Shown: positions 52,588-61,157, counted from the first letter of the stretch. The stretch is DNA of 64,000 nucleotides from Companilactobacillus ginsenosidimutans (GCF_001050475.1 NZ_CP012034.1:186001-250000), one strand, 5' to 3'. Numbers and translations are program-made. The notes: generated by a model not told the origin, from the letters alone.

Positions 52588-53958
52588 TTGTTTGAGTTAA
52601 GACCGTACCAGCTCAAAACGATAAGCAATATTTATAAGTCTTTCGACCGTGGTAATCGTTCCATAATCGTTCAGCAACCGCCAAGAACGGGTAAAACGGT
52701 AATCATGGCTGAAATCGCTCGCCGTGCAACAGACAAGGGTAACCGTATTTTGTTTGTTGTCCACCGTAAAGAGATCGTTGACCAAGTGATATCTACATTC
52801 AAACAACAAGGCGTGAACATGCCATTGGCGAAAATTGGAATGGTACAAACCATAACAAGACACGTAGACAAGTTAAAACCACCATCAATAATTTTTGTTG
52901 ATGAAGGGCACCACGTTAAAGCTAAAAGCTACATGAGAATACTTGATACGTTTCCTAATGCATTGAAATTACTTTTTACTGCCACGCCTTACCGTTTGGA
53001 TGGTAGCGGGTTTGATGATGTGGCTGACGATTTGATACTTGGCAATACCATTAAAGACTTGATCAGTGATGGTTTCCTGGCACCAGTCGATTATTATGCA
53101 CCAAAACAATTGGATGTTGATCAGCTGAAAGTAAAGCGCAACGGTGAATTTGATGAAAAATCTATCGCTAAGGCGTTCAAACCTAAGGTGTATGGAAACG
53201 CCGTGAAGACATTTCAGAAACTAGCAGGCGACAAACAGGCTATTGCATATGCCTACAACGTGGCTAGTGCTGAACGATTAGCGAAAGAATTAAATAATCA
53301 TGGGATAACAGCCCGTTCAGTCAGTGGTAAAACACCAAAGGACGAGCGAGACCAGATAATTCAAGATTATCGAAACGGAAAGATACAGGTTGTAACCAAT
53401 GCTGAATTATTTACCGAAGGGCTTGACCTTCCAAACGTGGATTGTGTAATTATGCTACGTCCCACACAGTCACTATCGTTGTACCTGCAATTCGCTATGC
53501 GGTGCATGAATCCACGTGAAGGCAAGACAGCTATCATTATCGACCACGTTGGCAATGTGAATAGGTTTGGACTTCCTACGGAAAACCGTGAATGGAAACT
53601 TGAGGGTTCAAAAAAAACGAACCGTAGCAATGACCGCAGTGATGTTAAATCAGTGACGGTATGTCCAAAGTGTTTCATGACGTTTTACCGCAAGGGTGAT
53701 AAATGTCCTTTCTGTGGTGCTGAATTGACCGAGGAAAAGGAATTAGAAGTAGTAGAAGATGCCAAACTTGAAAAAGTTAAAGAGGAACGGTTAAGAAAAG
53801 CCCATATGATCATGAACAACAATCTAGCTGCCAAAGTAGCAGATAAGACGCCAAACCAATTGAAGAATATGGCAGAGATAAAAGCATTTGCTGAATTCAA
53901 GAATTACAAAAAAGGATGGATTTATTACTACGGAAAGAAAAGAGGATTTATCAAATGA
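52588..53958 (+). CDS. Phage DEAD/DEAH-box helicase with C-terminal zinc ribbon
   Basis: This 456-residue superfamily 2 helicase has LRPYQLKTISNIYKSF near the Q motif, Walker A PPRTGKT at residues 31-37, the DEGH box at residues 105-108, and motif III LLFTATPYRLDG. The C-terminal RecA domain has NAELFTEGLDLPNVDCVIML and LQFAMRCMNPREGK. A four-cysteine zinc ribbon follows (CPKCFMTFYRKGDKCPFC). It probably unwinds DNA at the phage origin or in recombination. It starts with TTG, three bases after gp157. Confidence 0.92.
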   Translation: MFELRPYQLKTISNIYKSFDRGNRSIIVQQPPRTGKTVIMAEIARRATDKGNRILFVVHRKEIVDQVISTFKQQGVNMPLAKIGMVQTITRHVDKLKPPSIIFVDEGHHVKAKSYMRILDTFPNALKLLFTATPYRLDGSGFDDVADDLILGNTIKDLISDGFLAPVDYYAPKQLDVDQLKVKRNGEFDEKSIAKAFKPKVYGNAVKTFQKLAGDKQAIAYAYNVASAERLAKELNNHGITARSVSGKTPKDERDQIIQDYRNGKIQVVTNAELFTEGLDLPNVDCVIMLRPTQSLSLYLQFAMRCMNPREGKTAIIIDHVGNVNRFGLPTENREWKLEGSKKTNRSNDRSDVKSVTVCPKCFMTFYRKGDKCPFCGAELTEEKELEVVEDAKLEKVKEERLRKAHMIMNNNLAAKVADKTPNQLKNMAEIKAFAEFKNYKKGWIYYYGKKRGFIK

Positions 53959-54200
53959 TGCGTAGTACAGAAGCGTTAATTGAGAATATAGAAAACCTTG
54001 GGTACAGGACCGAATATGGAACAAGTAATACGGAAAGACCAAATCAACAATTGTGGGTTTACAAAGGTCATTCGCCACTTCCAATTGCAAAGGTTTCGTT
54101 AATGCTTAATTGCCGTATAAATACGATGTTTAACGGCGTTGGAAGAGATGAAAAAGAACTCTTGAAATTACTATATGAATATTCAATTAGGAGGAAATAA
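53955..54200 (+). CDS. Small phage protein
   Basis: The 81-residue protein starts at ATG 53955, overlapping the helicase stop by four bases. It has a helix (STEALIENIENLGYRTEYGT) and strands (LWVYKGHSPLPIAKVSLML). No family is recognised. It lies inside the helicase-ATPase operon with translational coupling on both sides. Confidence 0.6.
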   Translation: MMRSTEALIENIENLGYRTEYGTSNTERPNQQLWVYKGHSPLPIAKVSLMLNCRINTMFNGVGRDEKELLKLLYEYSIRRK

Positions 54201-54935
54201 ATGACTATACTACCAAAGAACGAACCGCACCAACCACACAACACGCCTAGAAATTTCTTTATCTGGGGTGCAACCATGTCTGGTAAGAGTTACCTAGCTT
54301 CATACTTTCCAGACTCTATCGTATTTAGTACTGACGGTAATGAAAAGAATTCTGGTACTCGTCCTACTATTGCATTGCAAAACAAAGTTAACGCACAAGG
54401 AAAGATCACAGAATCAGTCATTGATATTTTAGATAAATATATTTTAGCTTTGCGGACGGAACAGCATTCATTCAAGACAGTAGTCATTGATGTTATTGAA
54501 GATGTGACTGTATTGATTGAGCAAGCAATATGCATGGAGAACAATGTTAAATCGTTGTCTGATATTCCGTACGGTAAAGGCTATTCAATGTTTAACTCAA
54601 TGCTTCAAGAATTGGTTATCGATCTAAAGGCATTAAAAATGAACGTTGTTTATATCAGCCGTGAAGTAATGAGAACCGACTCGAACGATAACCCAGTACC
54701 CGCACCAGCGTTGAAAGATAAGTATTACAACGTGGTAAATGGTAACTGTGACATTGTTATTCGTACTCAACACTTAGGTACTCGATACATTCAAACAGTT
54801 ACTGATATAAGACGCAAGTACAAACAATCTGAAATTGATGATCCACAGATTTTAAGAATTTTATCAGCAATACCAGGAGCATTAGTCAAAGACATGCCCG
54901 CACAAACACAAACAAATAATAAGGATGGTAAATAA
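54201..54935 (+). CDS. Phage AAA/RecA-like ATPase (Sak4-type)
   Basis: This 244-residue P-loop ATPase has Walker A GATMSGKS at residues 23-30 and a Walker B-like VVIDVIEDVTVLIEQ. It has a sensor region NVVYISREVM and a RecA-like C terminus. It matches the short phage ATPases annotated as AAA or Sak4, thought to aid single-strand annealing recombination. It is directly upstream of the SSB-like gene, a usual pair. Confidence 0.85.
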   Translation: MTILPKNEPHQPHNTPRNFFIWGATMSGKSYLASYFPDSIVFSTDGNEKNSGTRPTIALQNKVNAQGKITESVIDILDKYILALRTEQHSFKTVVIDVIEDVTVLIEQAICMENNVKSLSDIPYGKGYSMFNSMLQELVIDLKALKMNVVYISREVMRTDSNDNPVPAPALKDKYYNVVNGNCDIVIRTQHLGTRYIQTVTDIRRKYKQSEIDDPQILRILSAIPGALVKDMPAQTQTNNKDGK

Positions 54936-54937
54936 AT

Positions 54938-55513
54938 ATGAGTTTAAGAGATAGAAAGAACGCACTAGAAGCACAAGGATTTGACCCAAAGAATGACAAA
55001 ATCAATGGATACGAAGGACTACCAGCAGGCAAGTATCACATGCTAACAGAAGCAATTTCACCTTCTAAATTTGGTCAATTATCAGTTAGAGCACAAGTAA
55101 TTGAAGGGGAACACAGTGGGCAAAATGAATTTATCAACGTTAGTTTAGATGAAACAAAGAGAAATGGTGAACCTTTACCAGATTTCATTATTGATAGAAA
55201 TATTAAAACAATTGCGAGTTTGGCAGCAGTGCTAGGCGTAGCACTATCGGACGAAGCATGGGATGACATTCAAGAAATGGTTAACGAGTTCCAAAAAGGT
55301 GAAGGCAAACAATTCAATATGGATCTAACTCTTAAAGAAAACAAGAACAATCCTGCATATCCATACAAGACTTATGAATTTGAAGAAGTTAAAGAAGACC
55401 CATTTGAAGAGACGGCTCCTGAAATTAAAGATGAAGATTTACCATTTGGAAATGCACCAGCTCCAACAGATGCAGATGCACCCATCGATAAGAATGGCGA
55501 ACGTCCATTCTAG
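54938..55513 (+). CDS. DUF669 protein, probable single-strand DNA-binding protein
   Basis: The 191-residue DUF669 family protein begins MSLRDRKNALEAQGFDPKND, has a central beta-rich part (AQVIEGEHSGQNEFINVSLD), and an acidic C-terminal tail ending DKNGERPF. Acidic tails ending in Pro-Phe are how SSB proteins contact their partners. It lies two bases after the ATPase gene. The SSB role is inferred from the tail and the context. Confidence 0.8.
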   Translation: MSLRDRKNALEAQGFDPKNDKINGYEGLPAGKYHMLTEAISPSKFGQLSVRAQVIEGEHSGQNEFINVSLDETKRNGEPLPDFIIDRNIKTIASLAAVLGVALSDEAWDDIQEMVNEFQKGEGKQFNMDLTLKENKNNPAYPYKTYEFEEVKEDPFEETAPEIKDEDLPFGNAPAPTDADAPIDKNGERPF

Positions 55514-55578
55514 CAGTTAATCAGTGCAGTATCACTTAAACATGCCAAATGGGTGGAATGCCCAAGCGGGGATGAAAC

Positions 55579-56391
55579 ATGAAAAATTTAGTTAATTATG
55601 CAGTGGCTTATGCTCACAAGGGTTTGAGCGTACTCCCTATGTTAAACAAAAAACCATTGATAAAGTTCGCTGATCAACCTGCATTGACTGAACCAGAGAT
55701 TCGAGAGCTGTGGAAGAAATACCCGTTTGCACAGATTGCGATACGAACAACTGATTTTTTCGTTATCGATATCGATACAGCTGATGCACACGGTCATGAC
55801 GGTTTTAAGTCTATTGATGAATACGAACACAAAGATTTGTTAATACCAACGTTAGAGCAGAGAACAGCAAGCGGTGGCAGGCAGTTGATTTATTTCAAAC
55901 GTAACGATATTGAAGTATCTCAAAACATAGGCTGGTTACCAGGCGTTGACGTCAAGGCACATGTTAATAACTACATTGTTATAGCTCCAAGCGTTCACAA
56001 GGGCAAGCAATACGAATGGTTGAACCATAACCCAATTGTGACGCCTAGCCGTGAATTAATTGAATTAATTAATTGCAAGCCAGCAGGCAAGCAACGGTAC
56101 AACGGACAAACGTATTCAACAGATAAAACCGCAACATCTGAATTGTTTGAAGAGATCGTAAACGGACTTGGCGAAACGGGCGGCAGGAACAACGCCCTAG
56201 CAAGTTTCATAGGTGGCCTGCTGTATCGGAATGTAGAAGTAGAAACAGCCCACCAGCTTGCGTTATTGGCTAATGACAATACTGAAAAATCATTATCGCC
56301 CAACGAGTTTGAAAGAACATTCGAGTCAATGGTAAAAAAAGAAATCAGAAGAAGGGAGGACGTACACAACATTGAGCAACAATTTAAGTGA
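55579..56391 (+). CDS. Bifunctional DNA primase/polymerase (Prim-Pol)
   Basis: The 270-residue protein is a Prim-Pol domain on its own. It has the N-terminal block YAVAYAHKGLSVLPMLNKKP, the metal-binding FFVIDIDTADAHGHDG, the SGG-type RTASGGRQLIYFKR, and GVDVKAHVNNYIVIAPSVH. It should make primers for phage replication. The VapE-like helicase gene overlaps its end by 20 bp. Confidence 0.9.
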   Translation: MKNLVNYAVAYAHKGLSVLPMLNKKPLIKFADQPALTEPEIRELWKKYPFAQIAIRTTDFFVIDIDTADAHGHDGFKSIDEYEHKDLLIPTLEQRTASGGRQLIYFKRNDIEVSQNIGWLPGVDVKAHVNNYIVIAPSVHKGKQYEWLNHNPIVTPSRELIELINCKPAGKQRYNGQTYSTDKTATSELFEEIVNGLGETGGRNNALASFIGGLLYRNVEVETAHQLALLANDNTEKSLSPNEFERTFESMVKKEIRRREDVHNIEQQFK

Positions 56392-57622
56392 GAACGCAAA
56401 AAAACTGCAGGAAATGCAGAGAAGTCAAAAAGTCGTTGAGATGCCATTAAATTTTTCATTGAACAAAGATGGAAAAATCAAGACTAACAGTCTCAAAAAC
56501 ATTGGTTTGATACTAGAACACGATAAGACGTTAAGAGCATTGTTTGCATTCAATGACTTCACTCATGAAATCGGAGTAGTTAAAGACGTCCCAGAACTTA
56601 GCATTGATAAAGGTCAAATGCTTGATGACTACGATCCATCAGTTCTTAGGTACATTGAGGACAAGTACGATTTATTTTTCAATCGCAATCTTCTACAGAT
56701 GGCCATCACGAACGACGCCCGTAAAAGGCGATACAATCCTGTACGTGATTATTTCGACTTCGTATATACGGAGTGGGATGGAAAAGAACGTGTAGCCGAT
56801 TTACTCCCAGATTTTCTGGGAGTTGAAAAATCAGACGTTACAACATTGATTACTAAGATTTTTTTCACTGGTGCCGTATCAAAAGTATACGAACCTGAAA
56901 CGAAATTCGATTTCGTGCTTGATTTAGTAGGTGGACAGGGAGCAGGAAAAACAACCTTTTTGAAGAAGATGGCCCGCGAATGGTACACAGACCAGTTCAC
57001 CGATTTTAAGGACAAGGATAATTTCAGTGTCATGTTACGTTCATTGATCGCTAACGATGATGAAATGACTGCCACGAATAGCAGTAGTTTCGAAGCACTG
57101 AAAAAATTTGTATCAGCACAAGAATTAGAATACAGACCGCCATACGGTCACGAGTCAATTCGATATGACAAGAACTTTGTTCTAGCAAGAACTACCAATG
57201 AAATGACATATCTGAAAGATCGAACAGGTGAGCGTAGATTTCTTCCTGTCAAAGTTAATGCAAGTAGACAAAAAAAGACCCCGTTCGATGATTTGAACGA
57301 TGATCTTATCAATCAATTATGGGGCGAATTTGTTTCATATTATCAGCATGGATTTACATTTGGATTAACTAAGACACAAGAAGCTATCCTGTCTAAGCAC
57401 CGTAAAGAATTTATGTATGTGGATGAAGTAGAAGCACAGATTGAAGAATTTTTGGAGAGCTATCCCGAAAAATTCGTAAGTAGCAAACAAATCGGTAAAT
57501 ATTTAGGTGAAGACAATCTTGTCAAGAATCGTAGATTATCTAAAAAGATAAAGTACGTGATGGATAACAAAGAGGGATGGAAGTACATAACATCTCCAAA
57601 AAGGGGTTACCGCAAAAATTAA
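56372..57622 (+). CDS. VapE-family phage replicative helicase
   Basis: This 416-residue P-loop protein of the virulence-associated E family has Walker A GGQGAGKT at residues 187-194 and IANDDEMTATNSSSFEALKK as Walker B and sensor. An arginine-finger region KDRTGERRFLPVKVN follows. The C terminus has a winged-helix-like part (SSKQIGKYLGEDNLVKNRRL). It is the likely replicative helicase working with the overlapping Prim-Pol. The start is taken as TTG 56372. The iteron cluster begins at its stop codon. Confidence 0.9.
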   Translation: MSNNLSENAKKLQEMQRSQKVVEMPLNFSLNKDGKIKTNSLKNIGLILEHDKTLRALFAFNDFTHEIGVVKDVPELSIDKGQMLDDYDPSVLRYIEDKYDLFFNRNLLQMAITNDARKRRYNPVRDYFDFVYTEWDGKERVADLLPDFLGVEKSDVTTLITKIFFTGAVSKVYEPETKFDFVLDLVGGQGAGKTTFLKKMAREWYTDQFTDFKDKDNFSVMLRSLIANDDEMTATNSSSFEALKKFVSAQELEYRPPYGHESIRYDKNFVLARTTNEMTYLKDRTGERRFLPVKVNASRQKKTPFDDLNDDLINQLWGEFVSYYQHGFTFGLTKTQEAILSKHRKEFMYVDEVEAQIEEFLESYPEKFVSSKQIGKYLGEDNLVKNRRLSKKIKYVMDNKEGWKYITSPKRGYRKN

Positions 57623-57879
57623 GCACTAAAAAGCACTAACTAAGCACTAAAAAACGTCTTAGTGCTAAGTCCAAACCCCTACAGTACCAAGCTATATAGA
57701 GAACATTAAGCACTACAAGCACTAATTATTATTATTATTATTTAGGGTACCCTATATATACCCTATACAGGGGTAGGAAATTTTTAGTGCTTAGTGCTTA
57801 AAAACGAGGTTAATCCCTTGGGGCAGTAAAGAAAGTTAGTGCTTAATTTAGTGCTAAGTTAGTGCTTAATTAAGCACTA
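57622..57879. other. Candidate phage replication origin with twelve heptamer iterons
   Basis: The heptamer AGCACTA occurs six times on the plus strand (57622, 57632, 57643, 57709, 57718, 57873). Its complement TAGTGCT also occurs six times (57660, 57785, 57792, 57837, 57849, 57860). Between the two clusters are a TTA-repeat tract (57725-57743) and AT-rich palindromic TACCCTATATATACCC, which could be the unwinding element. The region holds no gene and follows Prim-Pol and VapE, the usual place for a phage origin. Confidence 0.75.
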
Positions 57880-57895
57880 AAGAAAAGGAACATTA

Positions 57896-58234
57896 ATGAC
57901 TAAATCAGAAGCAGCGATTCAAAATGATATCCGTGTAGCTGTGGGCGCTCATGATTGTATGATTTTTAGAACAAACGTGGGTAAGGTCAGAACTGACACG
58001 GGTAGGTATTTTGATACGGGACTGCCACAAGGGCACCCCGATTTATATGGATTTAAATTTAACAACGGCGAAGTATTTTACATAGAAGTTAAAAATAAAA
58101 ACGGACGGGCTCGTGAAGATCAAAAGCAGTTTCATTACATGCTAACCAATCACGGTATTATTCACGGCATAGCTCGAAGTCCAGAAGATGCATTAAAAAT
58201 TATTGATGAGGAGTTGGTGGGGTATGGGTATTAA
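57896..58234 (+). CDS. VRR-NUC domain nuclease
   Basis: The 112-residue stand-alone VRR-NUC nuclease of the PD-(D/E)xK superfamily has ESEAAIQ-like TKSEAAIQNDIRVAVGAHDC at the start. The active-site region is GLPQGHPDLYGFKFNNGEVF (catalytic Asp in HPDLYG), YIEVKNKNGRAREDQKQFHY follows, with the E-x-K pair. These act on branched DNA, such as Holliday junctions, in phage replication. Confidence 0.92.
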   Translation: MTKSEAAIQNDIRVAVGAHDCMIFRTNVGKVRTDTGRYFDTGLPQGHPDLYGFKFNNGEVFYIEVKNKNGRAREDQKQFHYMLTNHGIIHGIARSPEDALKIIDEELVGYGY

Positions 58235-58304
58235 CAGAAGTAATTTTATATATTTAATAACTATCGTTGTACTTGGTGCAATTATTGGCTATTTATGTAC
58301 TTAG
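58224..58304 (+). CDS. 26-residue hydrophobic peptide
   Basis: A frame begins at ATG 58224, inside the end of the VRR-NUC gene, after GAGGAGTTGGTGGGG. The product has one membrane segment (FIYLITIVVLGAIIGYL). Its start sequence is copied almost exactly at 58764-58780 before the next rightward gene, so it may be a by-product of an insertion. It overlaps the convergent gene by four bases. Confidence 0.4.
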   Translation: MGINRSNFIYLITIVVLGAIIGYLCT

Positions 58305-58708
58305 AATAAAGGGCGAACTAACCAGCCGATTATAATACCGATGATAGTAGAAATGATGCTGTTGATTATAGGATGAAGAACCATTTGCCTTAATGTCTTT
58401 ATTGCAAGATATTTTCTTTCTTCGGCAATTTGTTGACCTTCTAATGTCAATATTATGTGGTGCTTTTCGCTTGAGATGTTAGTAGTTTTATTATTTTTAT
58501 CGTCATCAACTTTACCGACCTCATACATTGGTGTTCCATCATCAAATTCAATATAACCGTCATTTTTCATATCTTTTAATATCGAATTTAACTGGTCAAT
58601 GTTAAGTGTTTTAAATTTATTTAATACTTTGATTGAAGAGACTGATTTCTCAGGTTGAAGATATACGTATGACAATATTCTTTTAACGTAAAATTTTGAG
58701 TTTTCCAT
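58301..58708 (-). CDS. Reverse-oriented cargo gene: winged-helix-like protein with C-terminal membrane anchor
   Basis: The 135-residue protein starts at ATG 58708 with CAGAGG upstream. Residues about 8-55 (VKRILSYVYLQPEKSVSSIK, then LNSILKDMKNDGYIEFDDGT) look like a winged-helix domain. A linker leads to HHIILTLEGQQIAEERKYL and a membrane helix at the C terminus (INSIISTIIGIIIGWLVRPL). The plan, winged helix plus LTLEGQQ or ITWNGHKF strand and amphipathic tail, resembles the DUF2513-like cargo protein. It is the third gene in the prophage early region to run against its neighbours. It is a possible exclusion or conversion gene. Confidence 0.6.
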   Translation of the reverse strand: MENSKFYVKRILSYVYLQPEKSVSSIKVLNKFKTLNIDQLNSILKDMKNDGYIEFDDGTPMYEVGKVDDDKNNKTTNISSEKHHIILTLEGQQIAEERKYLAIKTLRQMVLHPIINSIISTIIGIIIGWLVRPLF

Positions 58709-58776
58709 TTTTACCTCTGATAAGTTTTTAGACTTATTATACATGACACAAAAAATAAAAAGAGAGTTGGTGGGAT

Positions 58777-58983
58777 ATGGTTTCAGTGAATGATAAACAA
58801 GTCTACAAAAACTATATGCAATACATGTTTGAATGCCATGGCTGTTCAATTGAGAGCACGATTGTGTGGATGAGCAAACATTACGGAGAGACACCACAAA
58901 TATTTAAAGCTGCCAAAAGAGAACTAACGGCAGAACAACGTAACGAAATTATACGGGAAATTTTAGGGGGTAGCGAATGTTAA
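58777..58983 (+). CDS. Small phage protein
   Basis: The 68-residue helical protein (VNDKQVYKNYMQYMFECHGC, then LTAEQRNEIIREILGG) has no recognised domain. It starts within a near-copy of the sequence at 58211. It overlaps the methylase-like gene by seven bases. Confidence 0.6.
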   Translation: MVSVNDKQVYKNYMQYMFECHGCSIESTIVWMSKHYGETPQIFKAAKRELTAEQRNEIIREILGGSEC

Positions 58984-59672
58984 AAACGGACACTATCAAC
59001 GAACTAATAGGCGTTGATGATTCGTGGAAAGCACCAGAAAAATTTTTGTCTATTATGCTGGACAAGACTAAACGTACCGAGCTGTTTAAATCATTTTTAG
59101 CTTATGAAACTGATATGAGCTTTGATTGGTTTCATATGTACTTCCAAGATGAGGCAGCAGACCGCAAGAAAAAGAAACAGGATTTTACACCACAAAGTAT
59201 TTCTAAGCTAATAAACAAACTAACTGACAATGATGATTCTGATATGTATTTCGAACCAGCTGCAGGAACTGGCGGTATTGTTATTGATCACTATTATCAG
59301 ATGTGTACCAAACAATTGCCATGGGATTACAAGCCCAGCGAACACTACCATACGTTAGAAGAATTATCAGATAGAGCCATTCCATTTCTATTATTCAATA
59401 TGGCGATTCGAGGAATGAACGCCACGGTGATTCAAATAGATAGCCTATCCAGAGAAAATTGTAAGGGAGTTTTCTTTATCCAAAACATTAAAGATGATGC
59501 ACTGGCTTTCAGTGATATCAATATCATGCCGTATTCTGACATGGTCAAAAATGAATTCAAAATAAATAGTTGGAGTGATGAACGATACCCAGAACATATC
59601 GAGAACACCCTAGAGGAGGTATTTGATGAAAGAACTATCAAGTCAATTAAGCAACGATCATCTTTCAAATAA
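58977..59672 (+). CDS. N6-adenine methylase-like phage protein, catalytic motif not seen
   Basis: The 231-residue protein has the HsdM-like order: KQDFTPQSISKLINKLTDND and then the S-adenosylmethionine loop EPAAGTGG at residues 93-100. The usual catalytic motif (N/D)PP(Y/F) is not visible after it. The nearest thing is NIMPYSD near residue 183. Lactobacillus and enterococcal phages carry similar short proteins. It may be a methyltransferase with a divergent motif or an inactive DNA- or cofactor-binding relative. Confidence 0.78.
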   Translation: MLKTDTINELIGVDDSWKAPEKFLSIMLDKTKRTELFKSFLAYETDMSFDWFHMYFQDEAADRKKKKQDFTPQSISKLINKLTDNDDSDMYFEPAAGTGGIVIDHYYQMCTKQLPWDYKPSEHYHTLEELSDRAIPFLLFNMAIRGMNATVIQIDSLSRENCKGVFFIQNIKDDALAFSDINIMPYSDMVKNEFKINSWSDERYPEHIENTLEEVFDERTIKSIKQRSSFK

Positions 59673-59683
59673 TAAGGAGAATA

Positions 59684-59788
59684 ATGATGAACGAACCAAT
59701 GATAATTAGAGTTACAGCTATTGACCCAAGATTTTTGCCATTTATGGAAGACGTAGAAGACGATAAAGTGGAGGAAGAAAATGAATAA
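59684..59788 (+). CDS. Small acidic phage ORF
   Basis: A 34-codon frame follows AAGGAG and overlaps the next gene by eight bases. The product is acidic at its end (EDVEDDKVEEENE). No family is recognised. It may mainly couple translation of the downstream membrane protein. Confidence 0.45.
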   Translation: MMNEPMIIRVTAIDPRFLPFMEDVEDDKVEEENE

Positions 59789-60503
59789 TTTTAGACTATC
59801 AAATGCAAGTCACGTATTAAAACCAAGTTGGTATAAACAGCAAATGAGTGGTTGGAGTAAGCCGAGTTATATCCTTTTAATTATTGGGTGGATCTTCTTA
59901 ATCACAGTAGGTTTTATGGGTGGAGTAAATGAATTAGCCATTACTTCAACTGTTGCTGGTGTTATCGGATTTACATGTACAGTTGCAATTACAAACGGCA
60001 AACCTATCAACGGCATTCTCGGGTTCGTATCGGCTATCATGTTAATCTATGTAGCGTCCGTAACGGGTAACTATTCCGATATTATTATGCAAGCATTTTA
60101 TGTTATGCTTTTAGATTTGCCTATTATGTTCTCATTCAGTTGGAATAAGACAGAATTTCAACCGCGTAAGATGAAACGACATGATCTGCTGTTGACAAGT
60201 TTAATCTTTTTAGCCTTCTTACTTATAACCTATGGAATTGACACACTATTACAATCACCACAAGCCGTATTAGATGCAATCGCAGCTACAATTGGTTTAA
60301 CAGGTGCAGTATTGACTCTTAAGAAGTTTAGAGCTACATATTATTTCTGGTTAGCCCAAGGATTAATGTCAATAGCTCTTTGGATTCAAACGGCTCTCCA
60401 TGGTCATGCAGTCTGGGTATTGATGTTTACTTATATTCTATACTTGCTAAATGATTTGGTCGCATTTACAAGTTCAAAATGGTTCCATGAGAGAAAGGCT
60501 TAA
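59781..60503 (+). CDS. pnuC: PnuC-like nicotinamide riboside/mononucleotide transporter
   Basis: The 240-residue membrane protein has about seven or eight segments and the PnuC order. A charged N terminus ends in GWSKPSYILLIIGWIFLITV, then ITNGKPINGILGFVSAIMLI and NYSDIIMQAFYVMLLDLPIM. The binding-site end is TYYFWLAQGLMSIALWIQTA. It should import nicotinamide riboside, a precursor of NAD. It overlaps a kinase-like fragment by one base. A phage-borne copy could support NAD supply during infection. Confidence 0.85.
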   Translation: MNNFRLSNASHVLKPSWYKQQMSGWSKPSYILLIIGWIFLITVGFMGGVNELAITSTVAGVIGFTCTVAITNGKPINGILGFVSAIMLIYVASVTGNYSDIIMQAFYVMLLDLPIMFSFSWNKTEFQPRKMKRHDLLLTSLIFLAFLLITYGIDTLLQSPQAVLDAIAATIGLTGAVLTLKKFRATYYFWLAQGLMSIALWIQTALHGHAVWVLMFTYILYLLNDLVAFTSSKWFHERKA

Positions 60504-60694
60504 TGCCCGTGATAGCGTTAGCAGGGGTGATTGGTTCAGGAAAATCCTCATTGACAAAGAGTATTGCTGAACATTTAAACACGGGTTATACATTAGTTGG
60601 TAGACCAATCGAATTAACCGAGGATTGTATACGCCCAGAATTTTGGTTACATATCCTGACACTAGATGGATTGGAGGATAACAATGAAATATAA
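60503..60694 (+). pseudogene. Truncated P-loop kinase (deoxynucleoside kinase-like N terminus)
   Basis: The first 30 residues (MPVIALAGVIGSGKSSLTKS, then IAEHLNTG) form the P-loop of deoxynucleoside kinase-like proteins. The frame then continues into an unrelated stretch of about 33 residues and stops. Full enzymes have about 210 residues. It looks like the remains of an internal deletion that joined two genes. It overlaps pnuC by one base. Confidence 0.6.
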
Positions 60695-61088
60695 ATTAAA
60701 GCTAGATTACACGGCAGAAGAACTAAAAGAATTAAAAGAACTTAGGGTGTATTATTTTAGTCCAATGAATGCAATACGGGATATGTTAAACGTAGGAACT
60801 GGTAACGGTTAATTCGAAAACTTGTGGGCAAAATATATCATAATTGAACATGAAGACGAATTTGATTTCATGGCAGATATTAATAACGCGGTAATGGGAA
60901 CTGCTATTTTTCCAGAGAATAAATATGTTGTCCATGATAAAGCTGCAGGCCAGTATATTTATTGCACTGCATTACAGGACAATTTACGCTGGGGAGACCT
61001 TAAGTCATCTGCAGAGAAAAAGACCAAAGAGGAGTGGTTAGAAATTAATCCGGCATACGAACCAATGCTAGAAAGGGTAGAAGACTAA
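60684..61088 (+). pseudogene. Small phage gene interrupted by a stop codon
   Basis: A frame begins at ATG 60684 after GGAGG. It ends at TAA 60810-60812 and stays open in the same frame from there to 61088. The second part has no ribosome site and no normal start codon, so one gene of about 134 codons with an in-frame nonsense codon is more likely than two genes. The second part reads VMGTAIFPENKYVVHDKAAG and ends in an acidic LERVED. No family is recognised. Confidence 0.55.
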
Positions 61089-61157
61089 TGAATGAAAGCA
61101 AAATAATTGGTCTTTCCAAGCAGATTAAGTGAAATTCGAGCGTTAATAATAGGAAGG

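Noticed and set aside
60822-61088. Independent 88-residue gene with TTG start
   Set aside because: No ribosome site, and it is in frame with the gene at 60684 across a single stop.
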